Below, piece by piece: positions 31,568 through 41,014 of a stretch of DNA of 64,000 nucleotides; position 1 is the first letter of the stretch; every line of letters begins with the position of its first letter. This stretch comes from Coemansia sp. RSA 487. Taxonomy: Eukaryota; Kickxellomycota; Kickxellomycetes; Kickxellales; Kickxellaceae. Where the stretch lies: assembly GCA_027577595.1 (NCBI GenBank), contig JANBRJ010000044.1:1-64000 (forward strand). Reading direction: 5' to 3'. The notes under the pieces are model-generated. The model did not search any database and was not told the DNA's origin. It saw only the letters and a program-made list of their open reading frames with translations. A program made the translations under genes and the position numbers.

Positions 31568-32308
31568 CTACGCCCGCAAAGTGTATTTATCTTCGCTTGA
31601 ATGACCAGTGCAGCTGTGAGCGCTGAGAGATGTTAGCTTTTTACAACAATCCTCCCAAAGATATTTAATGCCCTCGTCATCCATAAACATGCAGTTTGAG
31701 ATGTCGAGTGATCGAAGATCAGGATGGTATTTAGCAATTGTCTCACACGTATAACGGCAAGCATTAGTTTCTGACAGCCTAAGATGCTTAAGCTTTGGAA
31801 GCAGTTTGATAATACCGGAAATTTGGAGGCCATGGATCTTAACCCTACTCATATCGAAATATGTGAGATTTTCGGATAGATGTGGGTTATCCGTGAAGAG
31901 ATCGACAAGTGAATACCAGCTTAGCCTTTGGCACGAGCCAAGGTCAATGCTCTTTATATTCTTACAGGATGCAAAGATCGGGGCAAGCTCGTCATAGCCG
32001 ATTTCATTCTGGCGCCCATTGAGCTTGGATAAATCCAATGATTTGACAACACTAGCATAGCATTTGTGGTTGGTAATTTTAAACAGCGGTTTATCTATCA
32101 TTGAAGCGGAAAACAGGTCGAAGCCATCCATATGTGTAAATTGGGGACACATCCACAGACGTTCGAAGGCGTACAGTCTGCCCTGTTTGCAAGAAATGCA
32201 CATTTGCGCCAGGCTACTACTACTTGACATGCACTGTATAATACCAGCCATAACAAGAGTGGTGTGCCACACCCGAAATCCCGCAATGTTTGGGTTTACT
32301 TGGGACAT
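31568..32308 (-). CDS. AMN1-like LRR protein, array copy 3, shortened, 246 aa
   Basis: Open from an ATG at 32308. It matches copy 1 from the F-box-like start (VWHTTLVMAGIIQCM, LAQMCISCKQGRLYAFERLW) through the repeats (IKSIDLGSCQRLSWYSLVDL, LTYFDMSRVKIHGLQI, LRSLDISNCMFMDDEGI). It ends early, at SCTGHSSEDKYTLRA, before the acidic tail, and a tail-like piece lies downstream at 31448-31263. It may still make a shorter LRR protein, or it may be an early pseudogene. Confidence 0.65.
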   Translation of the reverse strand: MSQVNPNIAGFRVWHTTLVMAGIIQCMSSSSSLAQMCISCKQGRLYAFERLWMCPQFTHMDGFDLFSASMIDKPLFKITNHKCYASVVKSLDLSKLNGRQNEIGYDELAPIFASCKNIKSIDLGSCQRLSWYSLVDLFTDNPHLSENLTYFDMSRVKIHGLQISGIIKLLPKLKHLRLSETNACRYTCETIAKYHPDLRSLDISNCMFMDDEGIKYLWEDCCKKLTSLSAHSCTGHSSEDKYTLRA

Positions 32309-32469
32309 TTTTCTGCTGATAGATTCGATAAAACCAATAGAGCTAAAGACAAGTGATGAACAATTACCATGCGTAACAGTTTTTTATCAGTTGTATTGTG
32401 CCCATAGCGATCACGGTTAAAATTTTGGAACAAACCACTGGACATTGAAAATATAAAGTCGGAGATGAT

Positions 32470-33245
32470 CTAGCCAGAGGTGCCAGCACCAGAGTAACTA
32501 TTCTCATGCATTCCATAGAGGTAGCACTCGCTCATCAAGTAAACTTTTGTCGGCGTGGAAATCGTCGTCAAAGAGCCAACCTCCATATGCATCTTCATAG
32601 TCGCCAAAGAAATAATAACAATAATCGTCTGAGCCGCCAGAAACAACAAGGAAACAGCCATGCTCCTTAATCAGCTCTTTAACACTCTCAGCCACAATAT
32701 AGCGACAGCTTTCAACTTTGATATAGCCTAGCGCTCCACAATCCATGGGTAATATCTCGGATACAGTCGTCGATATCGACACAACACCCAAGTTCGAGTG
32801 GCTGCAGTCCGTGGTGGCATTCGCCAATGGCTTTACACGCAAGAGGGCCATCATCAGTTTCTGATAGAAGAGATTCAAGCTTCAGAAGCACACGTATAAT
32901 CCTACTTATTGTCAAGTCATTGGTCTCTATCTTGTTCATCTCTAGATTGGTGGGATTTTCGGGCAGATGCGGGTTGATTGCAAAGAGCTTGAAAAACTTG
33001 AAGCTCCTTATTCGTTGGCAAAAGTTGAGATTGAGACTAGTCAAGTTTGTGAAGACACAAAGCCACGCGCAAGTTTGCTGTACCATATATTCTTATTACG
33101 CCTGACGAGCTTGGAGAGGCCAAAGCCTTGGGCTAAAGTGCCATAATGGGCGCGGTTCCACAGATATTCGATAGCATATAGCCAGAGCCCTGTTTGCGTG
33201 CAAGGCACATCCGAATGGTATTGTCATGTGTTAGGTATTTAACAT
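32470..33245 (-). pseudogene. AMN1-like LRR gene, array copy 4, heavily decayed
   Basis: Pieces of the family appear in more than one frame: MCLARKQG near 33205, LTSLNLNFCQRIRSFKFFKL near 33030, PLACKAIGECHHGLQPLELG near 32800, and a GYIKVESCRYIVAESVKELI piece with an acidic tail near 32700-32560. A stretch corresponding to about 30 residues near the front is missing, and at least one frameshift separates the repeats from the tail. It is the most decayed copy and the farthest upstream in the array. Confidence 0.75.
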
Positions 33246-33470
33246 ATAGTCTGAAACCAGTGGTTTTTTGTACCTATGAGGAGTGCTTATTTCATATTTC
33301 TGATTCAGTATATTCTCAAATGGGGAGGGGCTTTTTCTGTGATCAAAATTTCGATTTGTAAGCAAAGGGCATGCTTGAAAAAAGCCCAGCTCTGCTCTGA
33401 CTCTTCTTTTTCTCTACTCTTACTTTTTTTTTTATTGTACTATATTGAAAGTAGGGTTCAACAATCAAAA

Positions 33471-34466
33471 ATGACCAAGCCCGCAGAAATGGACCAGCCG
33501 TCGATCCTAAGCGGACCAGAGAGCCAGTTCTGCGTCAAGCTCATTTGCCCGGATTGCCGCAATCCGATTCCGAACATTGTGGAGGACTTCACGTCGGGCG
33601 ACTACGTGTGCGGCGACTGCGGGTTAGTTCTTGGCGACCGAATCATAGACACACGGTCCGAATGGCGTACGTTTGCAAATGAGGACGGTGATGACCCATC
33701 GCGTGTGGGAAACGCAGCAAATCCGTTTTTGGACGGGGCACAGCTAGACACTGTGATTGCGCGCGGTGGAGACAGCGGGTCGGGAATGGCGCGCAACCTC
33801 AACCGCACCCAGGGGCGCACTACGGCACAGCGGAATGAGCGCAACCTGGTGCAAGCGTACAAGGAAATATCAGCGCTGTGTGACGCGTACGATATGCCGC
33901 GATCGATTGTGGATATTGCCAAGCAGCTTTACAAGAAAGTCGAGGACGACAACTTGCTGCGCGGCAAGAGTAACGACGCAATTATAGCGGCGTGCATCTT
34001 TTTGGCGTGCCGGCAGGAGGGCGCGCCGCGCACGTTCAAGGAGATTTGTGCGCTGACCAAAGTCGACCGCAAGGATATTGGGCGGACATTCAAGTTCCTC
34101 AAGAGCAAGCTGGGGACGAATGCGGGCACGACGTCGTCGGATGATCTGATTGCGCGGTTCTGCTCGAACCTGAATCTGGGCCCCGAGACGCGCATCATCA
34201 CACGGCAGCTCACACAAAAGGCAAAGGACATGGAGAACATCTCGGGAAAAAACCCGGTGTCCATCGCCAGCGCATGCATCTACATGGCATCGCACCTTGT
34301 TGGTGACGGGCGCGAGGCAAAGGCCATCTCGGAGATCGCCGGCATTGGCGAGGCGACCATCAAAGCCACATACAAGATCCTGTATGCCAACCGGTACGAC
34401 ATTCTGACGCCCGAGATCCTTGCACGCAGCCCAAAGGCATCAGAGAAGAACCTCATCACACCTTGA
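33471..34466 (+). CDS. SUA7: Transcription factor IIB, canonical copy, 331 aa
   Basis: TFIIB bridges TBP at the promoter and RNA polymerase II and helps to set the start site. The ATG at 33471 gives a normal N-terminus; the frame upstream is not TFIIB-like. The zinc ribbon has cysteines at 26, 29, 47 and 50 (CX2CX17CX2C). It is followed by GLVLGDRIIDTRSEWRTF, the conserved B-reader/linker start. Two cyclin-like repeats follow: YKEISALCDAYDMPRSI...ACIFLACRQEGAPRTFKEI, and NISGKNPVSIASACIYMASH...IGEATIKATYKIL. Length fits the family. It has no introns. Two further TFIIB-like genes lie at 39778-40740 and 41015-42064. This one has every conserved element and is the likely general factor. Confidence 0.96.
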   Translation: MTKPAEMDQPSILSGPESQFCVKLICPDCRNPIPNIVEDFTSGDYVCGDCGLVLGDRIIDTRSEWRTFANEDGDDPSRVGNAANPFLDGAQLDTVIARGGDSGSGMARNLNRTQGRTTAQRNERNLVQAYKEISALCDAYDMPRSIVDIAKQLYKKVEDDNLLRGKSNDAIIAACIFLACRQEGAPRTFKEICALTKVDRKDIGRTFKFLKSKLGTNAGTTSSDDLIARFCSNLNLGPETRIITRQLTQKAKDMENISGKNPVSIASACIYMASHLVGDGREAKAISEIAGIGEATIKATYKILYANRYDILTPEILARSPKASEKNLITP

Positions 34467-34594
34467 TGTAAATTCTTGATGTAAATTGGTTGGGGGGGCG
34501 GTGTGTGTTGAAAGGCTGGGAAAAAAATAAATAAAAGCTATCTTTTTTCCAATCAAATTCTTTTTCATACTCTTTGCGTTTCTATTAAATCTCA

Positions 34595-35293
34595 ATGCCA
34601 AACCTTACTTACCGAGACGTCTTTCGCTTTGTGCCGAACCTCATCGGCTACTCGCGTGTGCTGCTCACAGGTGCCGCCGCCTTCAGCATGTATTACAAAT
34701 GCCCCACCACAATGTTCCTCTCGTACGCGCTATCTGAACTCCTGGACGCCGCCGACGGCCACTACGCAAGAAAGCTCGGACAGTGCAGCAAGTTTGGTGA
34801 GGTTCTCGATATGGTGACAGATCGCTGCACCACAACCATTCTTCTGACGTATCTTGCCGAACTCTACAACAGCAGGCCCCTTGCGCTCGTTTTCAACTTT
34901 ATAACCGTTCTCGATATTAGCAGCCACTACATGCAAATGTACAGCCAGCTTATCACCGGCAAAACTAACCACAAGCAGATGGACAGCAACGCCCACTGGG
35001 TCCTCAAGGCATACTACACTGACCGGCGAGTTCTCTTTGCCTTTTGCTTTGGCAACGAGGCCTTTTTCCTCCTCCTCTACATCAACAAGTTCCTCTCCTC
35101 CACATCCCTCTACTTTTCTATCGCTCTCACCGTCCTCGCTTTCCCCCTCTTCTTCATCAAAAATCTGATCAACGTCATCCAGCTCTACGAGTCCGCAAAG
35201 GATCTAGCAAAGCTTGACGCCGCAACCATTAACGAGAAAACTAATACTACTGCTTCTCGGGAAAAGAGCCAGAACACCAAGAAAAAGTTGTAG
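34595..35293 (+). CDS. PIS1: Phosphatidylinositol synthase, 232 aa
   Basis: This integral membrane enzyme of the endoplasmic reticulum joins CDP-diacylglycerol and myo-inositol to make phosphatidylinositol. The CDP-alcohol phosphotransferase signature DGX2ARX8GX3DX3D is complete (Asp54, Gly55, Ala58, Arg59, Gly68, Asp72, Asp76). Several hydrophobic segments fit the usual membrane spans, and the N-terminus PNLIGYSRVLL matches the family. The tail is short and lysine-rich. Length is normal. The stop is immediately followed, within 2 bp, by the inverted repeat at 35295-35711, so the repeat supplies the 3' untranslated region. Confidence 0.94.
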   Translation: MPNLTYRDVFRFVPNLIGYSRVLLTGAAAFSMYYKCPTTMFLSYALSELLDAADGHYARKLGQCSKFGEVLDMVTDRCTTTILLTYLAELYNSRPLALVFNFITVLDISSHYMQMYSQLITGKTNHKQMDSNAHWVLKAYYTDRRVLFAFCFGNEAFFLLLYINKFLSSTSLYFSIALTVLAFPLFFIKNLINVIQLYESAKDLAKLDAATINEKTNTTASREKSQNTKKKL

Positions 35294-35294
35294 T

Positions 35295-35711
35295 AGCTCT
35301 TTGTTTTTTTTTAGTAATTTTCATTTGAGAAATGCACAAAAGGAAACAATGAACACCACCGCATGTCAAGTGCGATGACTTTGGGACTCGACATATGCCT
35401 TTATATCCACGAGAGACACGACATCCCAATGGGGCTCTGTTTGCAAACCGGATGGAGCCAACAACGCAACACAACGCAGCACAGGCGTGGTTGCTGCTGT
35501 GCAATAGTCCGCCTGTGTCGATGCTAGCACAGATGCGGCGTCTTTTTTTGTTTTGGTTTCAATACTTTTCCAACAAAAAAGATCAGCATTTCGTCTCTCA
35601 TTTTTTGCGACGAAATAAAAATGAAAAATGGAGGACCTGGGTATCGATCCCAGTACTTTTCGCATGCGAAGCGAACACTCTACCACTTGAGTTAGACCCC
35701 CGTTTTCACTG
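35295..35711 (-). repeat. tRNA-containing repeat, copy A of an inverted pair
   Basis: About 417 bp, almost identical in reverse orientation to 39214-39629. By eye I count three base changes and one length change in an A run. The repeat includes about 10 bp before a tRNA-like sequence, the tRNA-like sequence itself, and about 330 bp after it that does not resemble a gene. Its left end touches the PIS1 stop. It could be a segmental duplication or a tRNA-headed short interspersed element. Confidence 0.9.
35629..35701 (-). tRNA. tRNA-Ala(CGC)-like gene, copy A
   Basis: A 73-nt cloverleaf: acceptor GGGGGTC with GTCCTCC plus discriminator A, D stem ACTC/GAGT, anticodon stem TTCGC/GCGAA with loop TTCGCAT (anticodon CGC, alanine), and T stem CTGGG/CCCAG. 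A T run follows at once, as a Pol III stop would. Oddities are a T-T mismatch in the acceptor, A instead of G at the start of the D stem, and a T loop ATCGATA in place of the usual TTCGANY. It may be functional or a tRNA-derived sequence. Confidence 0.65.
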
Positions 35712-36071
35712 TCGTCTTTGCACGTAGAACTTGAACTTAACTTACTAGCTTGAACTTACCAGCACGGCGGCTACTCGAGGCTCAGCCCCACCACAGCGCA
35801 TACGCAGGTCCCGTTGATCCTGATTTAACGCAAGCCATAGAGAGCCGAGGCGCCAGGAGTCTACACCAGTCACCTTGGTTCGATATTCAAGGCAAGCACG
35901 CAGGGGGACTTAGGCAGTGTGTTTCCCTTCACTATCTCTGGACATTTCATCTAAATTATGCAATTCCTGTTTCGTTTTATTATTCGTAAATGTAGGATAG
36001 TCACGATCTCAGAGCTGGCTTGTTGGTGGAGGTTCACCATATCGGAAAGCAACGACGTAGGGCAATAAAAT

Positions 36072-36203
36072 ATGGGCTTGTATTACGAGTTGGTAACCCT
36101 GTTCTTGTACAAGGGCTACCTGACGCTGCAGAGCTCCAACACCATCGGAATTCCCAATCAAGGTCTTTTAGATGCATGGGGAAATATACATGTCGAAATC
36201 TGA
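36072..36203 (+). pseudogene. Relic of an AAA-ATPase-like gene (C-terminal piece)
   Basis: A 43-codon open stretch reads ELVTLFLYKGYLTLQ, then IGIPNQGLLDAWGN. This matches the GYLT...IPN pattern near the C-terminus of the AAA-ATPase-like family, whose intact N-terminal part is at the left edge of the window. No further part could be placed with confidence, although 35750-35990 has a short open frame that may belong to it. Call it a fragment. Confidence 0.45.
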
Positions 36204-36477
36204 TCATGACAGCTTCAGAATACACCCTGAAGCGTTAACATATCCTGTTTGTTGAGCAGCACGGACTGGTGTATCCGCACAAATGTCAACAAAAAGCAAC
36301 TCTACAAATTATTGTTTCCTTTTTCTCTTAACTGGCCTAATTGCGTAGTCTGCTATTCTTTATTTTCACACACTGCTTTACGCATTTTGTTTTCTATTTC
36401 AAAACCACCTTGTGTTTTAATACTTTAAACATTCTCGCAACTCGATAAACGATTGCTCGATTTCTTGAACAAGGCAG

Positions 36478-36726
36478 CTTGAGATCCAGGCGCTGGACAT
36501 CAGCGATGCGGCATTCACGATCCTCAGAACATGCTGCAAAGGGTCATACGAGGAAGCAAAACAGCCTGATGCCATCATCGTTACTGCAGGCGCATACCAG
36601 CAACCTGGCGAGCCCCGTTGAAACGGGTTCGAGCAGTCGTTTGATGTCAGACTTAGTGGTGAGGGGACAATGAAGCTCGACAATGCAATCAGCGCCATAA
36701 AGGAGACATGCCGAAATTACCAGTAA
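36478..36726 (+). pseudogene. Fragment of a short-chain dehydrogenase (3-ketosphinganine reductase-like)
   Basis: One frame reads LEIQALDISDAAF, then PDAIIVTAGAYQQPGE, a TGA, then GFEQSFDV and GTMKLDNAISAIK. The order D-(I/V)-S-D, N/T-A-G-A, then a helix before the active site is that of short-chain dehydrogenases, and the spacing recalls 3-ketodihydrosphingosine reductase (Tsc10/KDSR). The catalytic Ser-Tyr-Lys part and the Rossmann glycine loop are missing, so it is a relic of about 80 codons. Confidence 0.45.
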
Positions 36727-37073
36727 ACATGCATGCTTTTTCTGTGAAAAATTCCTGTTTTTTCCCTGCAAGTTCCGATAAATATTGTACACAGCACTTG
36801 GCTTCCTCTCATTTGGTGCAAAACAAAAATCTGAATAGCAGCAAATCCTCCAACCATGGAACATGATCTTCAGTGGATATTGGACACTTGCAGCCTTTTG
36901 GCCAAATTTTTCTGCGCTTTTATTAGTTGTACAGCATCATTTCTCAGGAATTGATTGATATAAAAAGCCTTGCAAACAGGGCAACCAGCTCAAATATCTC
37001 GTTTTTGCTTTCAGGTCTTTTTGCTATTTAATTCTGATACTAAAATACCTATTCTATTTTTGCTGCTAAAACC

Positions 37074-38998
37074 ATGTCGATTAGACGACGCTGTTGTGGC
37101 TCGATGGGCAAAGCGGCAAACAAAGCCTTTTGGATGTGCTTTTGGACTGCTATGCTCTTTCCGTTAGCCACTATCGGTATTACCATGCTGTTTTTCATTA
37201 CCTTGTACGAAGCGCCAACCAACAATTTGGGTTACACACGCAGACCAGATGGTTTACCATTCAAAGCCGGGTACCGCTTGACATGGGAAGATCCCTTTAT
37301 CTACGAAGCCAAAATGTACGTGTCGACCAAACAGTTTGTCCCTAGCAATGGGACACAGTTCTTTGAAAAGGCAAAGCTGGTATGGAGGAGCGGTCAGCAG
37401 AGCATTGAGAACAAGTTTCCGCATTTTCGCGGCAAGGCAACGGTGCAGCTTCCAAAATGGCTCTCCCCCAATACAGAGTTTGTGCATTGTGGTATTTATG
37501 CCCATATATTCGTCCAGGAGGCATCAGATGTGGAGTCACAGAACCCGAATCTGGATGACCCACTTTTGATACATTCGATGCAACCGGTGGTGTGGTGGGA
37601 ACCGCAGGAGGACAATATGTTCCAGCCCATCGGCAGCCATGGACATCCACGCCCATCAAGTGACCGAAAGAGCAATGCAGACTACCAGCTTATGTCCGTA
37701 AGGTCTGTTTCATGGGGATGACGATGGACCCCAATGCAGTGAGAATGATAAATATAGGAGGAGGATGCAGGGGAAACAAATGGCTTACAAATGACGCTAG
37801 CTCAACACAATATAACTTCTTCGATCATAATCCCTCCATCTTCAAGAACCTGGTTACTCGGAGCGTGCCTCACGTGGATGTGCTTCTGGCACATGGGAAG
37901 GATGGAGTCTTGCCGCAGTCCATTGAAATCGGAGTAGACGTGCAAGGGATCAAGCGGTACATGATCGCAATGAAACTGGCAATGCTATCAGTGAGTCACC
38001 AGAAGTTTATGACCTGTCCACAGCTGTACCCCTCATATGTTGCTGTTGGAGAAGCCTTAGGCTTTGAGTACGAAAATAGCGGAAGCACAAACGGTGCTTC
38101 TGAAGATCCAGATCCCATCTCTCGCTACATCTACAACCTCAGCGTCCTCAAGCTATTGACAGCGATGTTTTTTGTCGTGGTGCGCATAGTGTTGGACCTT
38201 CTCACTGCAAAGATATGCATTTCTTACTGGATAGGACCAGAATCCAAATGGATCGGAATGTCACGAGCGTCCTTTGTATTTTGTCTAATCAACGTACTTC
38301 TGATAACGTTGCACAATATCAAAAATGACGAGGCTACTTTTTGCAATAAGGCTGAGCTCTTTGGCAACGTTTACATTCTGCTTGTTCTTCTGGGAAGATC
38401 GCTCAGCCCCTTGGTCTGGTTTAAATACGTCATTCGTATTGTAAAAGCCAGGAGGAGCGAGAGAACACAGGGAAGCATGCAGCCGACCAGAATTGGCCTA
38501 ACGTCGGAGTGGCAAACGAGCGAGGAAAAGGACATGCATGGCTCCAAAAAGCCTGTGCACGAGTCTGGCCTGAACTCCAACCAGGTGGCCAAAATCGTGG
38601 CAGTTCGCAAGCAAGTGGACAACGCAGTTCTTCAGTGGAGCCGCAGCCTCGCCATCGTACTACTAGCGGCCTTCTCCCTGTACTCTCTTTACCACCACAC
38701 CTTCAGCCCATTCTCTGTCGATTACATTGTCGATGTGTTATACTACATGCAGGTGATGGCTATGTGGCTCAGACATGTCCCGCAGCTGGTGGTTAACTAT
38801 CGTACGCGTTCGGCAGAGCATACACCAGTGATTGACCACATGCAATCCGTAGCCGTAGCTATTGTTGGCACGCTGCTGTATCGTTTTGCCAGCCTATACC
38901 TTTGGGATGAGATATCGGTGCAAAAGCTGCCAAGCCTCGTGTGTGACGCTATAGTGGTTGTCCAGTACTGCATGTTCTTTAAGGAAAAGAAAGACTGA
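37074..38998 (+). CDS. CLPTM1L-like multi-pass membrane protein, probably with one intron
   Basis: The family members are ER membrane proteins; CLPTM1L has been linked to lipid scrambling. The first part (37074 to about 37700) has one membrane span followed by a lumenal domain: YVSTKQFVPSNG, then ENKFPHFRGKATVQLPKW and CGIYAHIFVQEA, matching CLPTM1L in order. The second part (about 37745-38998, another frame) has the remaining spans: LLTAKICISYWIGPESKWIG and RHVPQLVVNYRTRSAEHTP, which parallels the PQLFVNYKLKSVAHLP motif of the family. The two frames must be joined by an intron near 37698-37800. GTAAGG at 37698 looks like the best donor but does not give a matching phase with nearby AGs; a weaker donor at 37703 with acceptors at 37770 or 37800 does. 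A real frameshift cannot be excluded. Confidence 0.72.
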
Positions 38999-39213
38999 CG
39001 ATGTTTCTTGTAATCTATTTTCTAGTCAACATTAAACGTTTGAAAGTGATCTAATAAATAATAAGCTGCTATTTTTCTACTTGGCTATCAGGTTGATTAG
39101 CTTGTTTGGAACATGAATAGCCCTGATAGTGCTTTTTGCAAACCGCTTTGCAGAAAGCAATCACTAAACGTACGGAAAAAGCTGATAAGTTGAAATCTCA
39201 CATGAAAAAATGG

Positions 39214-39629
39214 CAGTGAAAACGGGGGTCTAACTCAAGTGGTAGAGTGTTCGCTTCGCATGCGAAAAGTACTGGGATCGATACCCAGGTCCTCCATTTT
39301 TCATTTTTATTTCGTCGCAAAAAATGAGAGACGAAATGCTGATCTTTTTTGTTGGAAAAGTATTGAAACCAAAACAAAAAAAGACGCCGCATCTGTGCTA
39401 GCATCGACACAGGCGGACTATTGCACAGCAGCAACCACGCCTGTGCTGCGTTGTGCTGCGTTGTTGGCTCCATCCGGTTTGCAAACAGAGCCCCATTGGA
39501 ATGTCGTGTCTCTCGTGGATATAGAGGCATATGTCGAGTCCCAAAGTCATCGCACTTGACATGCGGTGGTGTTCATTGTTTCCTTTTGTGCATTTCTCAA
39601 ATGAAAATTACTAAAAAAAACAAAGAGCT
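39214..39629 (+). repeat. tRNA-containing repeat, copy B of an inverted pair
   Basis: The reverse-orientation twin of 35295-35711, more than 99% identical by eye. The pair flanks a 3.5-kb stretch with the CLPTM1L-like gene and two gene relics. The right end lies 148 bp from the stop of the second TFIIB-like gene. Confidence 0.9.
39224..39296 (+). tRNA. tRNA-Ala(CGC)-like gene, copy B
   Basis: The same 73-nt cloverleaf as copy A, without a base difference that I can see, with anticodon CGC and an immediate T-run stop. A-box TAACTCAAGTGG and B-box GGATCGATACC both depart slightly from consensus. Alanine identity rests on the anticodon and on a general match to TGC/CGC alanine tRNAs. Confidence 0.65.
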
Positions 39630-39777
39630 AAAGAGCCACTCTCTAACAACTGGAATGCTGCTCGTATTTCCAAGAGCGGCTTCTCCCGCTTTGTAGGAGC
39701 ACAAATGCAGCGGCATCTATGGTATGAGCTAATGTGACTGTGAGAGGGCGATCAATTCACAATCACATATAAACTAG

Positions 39778-40740
39778 TTATTGCGGCCTTAGGCTGTTCT
39801 CGGCCGCCTGAGGACAACGCGAGAGAATCTCTGGAGTTAGAATCGTCTTTCTATTTTCGTAGAGGATGCGATGCGTGGATTTTATAGTAGACTCGCTGAT
39901 TCCTGTGACAGTGGATATGCTCTCTGCGTTACAGTCCTTTCCAAAAAGCTGAGAGACAAAATATATGCAAGCTCCGGCAATGGTGATTGGGTTTTTTCCA
40001 GAGATGTTATCCAGGTCCTTTGCCTTTTGCGACAACATCCTTACAACAATGCTAACCGAGTTGTCAAGATCCAGCCTGGAGCTGAAGCGCATAATAAGGT
40101 CCTCGGACGACGTGACCGTTGTACGTGTGCCGGCAATATGCCGAAGCAGAGTAAACACTTTTCTAACATCCTTGCGATTCACCCCAGTTAGTGAACAGAT
40201 TTCCTTGTATGTGCGCGGAACACCTTCCTGTCGACAGGCGCTGAATATACAAGCAGTTATTAGCACATTTGCCTTCCTGCCCTTTTGTGAGAAGTATTCA
40301 CTTTCGACCTTTTGGTACAAATGTTTTGAAGCATCAGCGATTGACCTGGGCATTTCACACATGTCGCAAAAGGCAGAGATGTCCTTGTATGCTTGTCCAA
40401 GCGTCTGGTTGCCCTTTGTAGGAGCACCCGTGCGTGCCTGTGTGCGGTGGAGGCCCCGTGAATTGCCTAACCCCTTATCGCCACCAATTACGGTATCCAG
40501 TTGGTCGCCGTCAAGAAACGGATTGGCAGCATCGCCCACACGCGACTGGTCTGGTCCGTCGCTGTCTTGGAATGTGCGCCATTCGGATCTTGTGTCCACT
40601 ATGCGGTCGCCTAGAACTAGCCCACAGTCGCCACACACATAGTCGCCCGATGTGAAATCCTCAACAAGGTTTGGAACCAGACTGCGACAATCCTTGCAAA
40701 TTAATTTTACAGAAAACTGGTCATCATAATTGTCAGTCAT
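39778..40740 (-). CDS. TFIIB-like paralogue 2, 320 aa
   Basis: Start ATG at 40740 (MTDNYDDQF) gives a TFIIB-like N-terminus; an in-frame ATG at 40860 would add a hydrophobic leader and seems less likely. The zinc ribbon is complete (Cys 15, 18, 36, 39), and GLVLGDRIVDTRSEWRTF is nearly identical to the canonical copy. The two cyclin repeats are recognisable but diverged: FSACRQEGVPRTYKEI, SGKNPITIAGACIYFVSQLFG, ISESTIKSTHRILYEN. Similarity to copy 1 is highest in ribbon and reader, lower in the core, which would alter contacts with TBP and DNA more than those with polymerase. The frame is fully open, so it is probably expressed. It lies in opposite orientation to copy 1. Confidence 0.9.
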   Translation of the reverse strand: MTDNYDDQFSVKLICKDCRSLVPNLVEDFTSGDYVCGDCGLVLGDRIVDTRSEWRTFQDSDGPDQSRVGDAANPFLDGDQLDTVIGGDKGLGNSRGLHRTQARTGAPTKGNQTLGQAYKDISAFCDMCEMPRSIADASKHLYQKVESEYFSQKGRKANVLITACIFSACRQEGVPRTYKEICSLTGVNRKDVRKVFTLLRHIAGTRTTVTSSEDLIMRFSSRLDLDNSVSIVVRMLSQKAKDLDNISGKNPITIAGACIYFVSQLFGKDCNAESISTVTGISESTIKSTHRILYENRKTILTPEILSRCPQAAENSLRPQ

Positions 40741-41014
40741 GTTTATAAAGTATACGGGAAATATTACTAGCAATAAAGCAGCGGCAAAATAAAGCGAAAG
40801 GGGCGAGAAATAAAAGAGAACCCTTGCCTTTTGATATAAAATACTTGCCTTTCTGTACATCAGACATTGCTTATATACGGATACATGGACAAAGAAGTTT
40901 TCTAAAAAGACACGAAAAAAGAAATGTTGGCTGTTCGTTTAAAGAAAAGCGCTATCTGATTGATTACAAAGGGCTATTAGTGTTTTTGTACAATGGAAAA
41001 ATAAGAAAGTAGAC

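Noticed and set aside
33276-33470. N-terminal extension of the canonical TFIIB frame
   Set aside because: The added residues are hydrophobic and unlike any TFIIB; the ATG at 33471 gives the normal start.
35366-35727. Open frames of 85-110 codons in the inverted repeats
   Set aside because: They overlap the tRNA-like sequence and occur in both copies only because the DNA is duplicated; no protein features.
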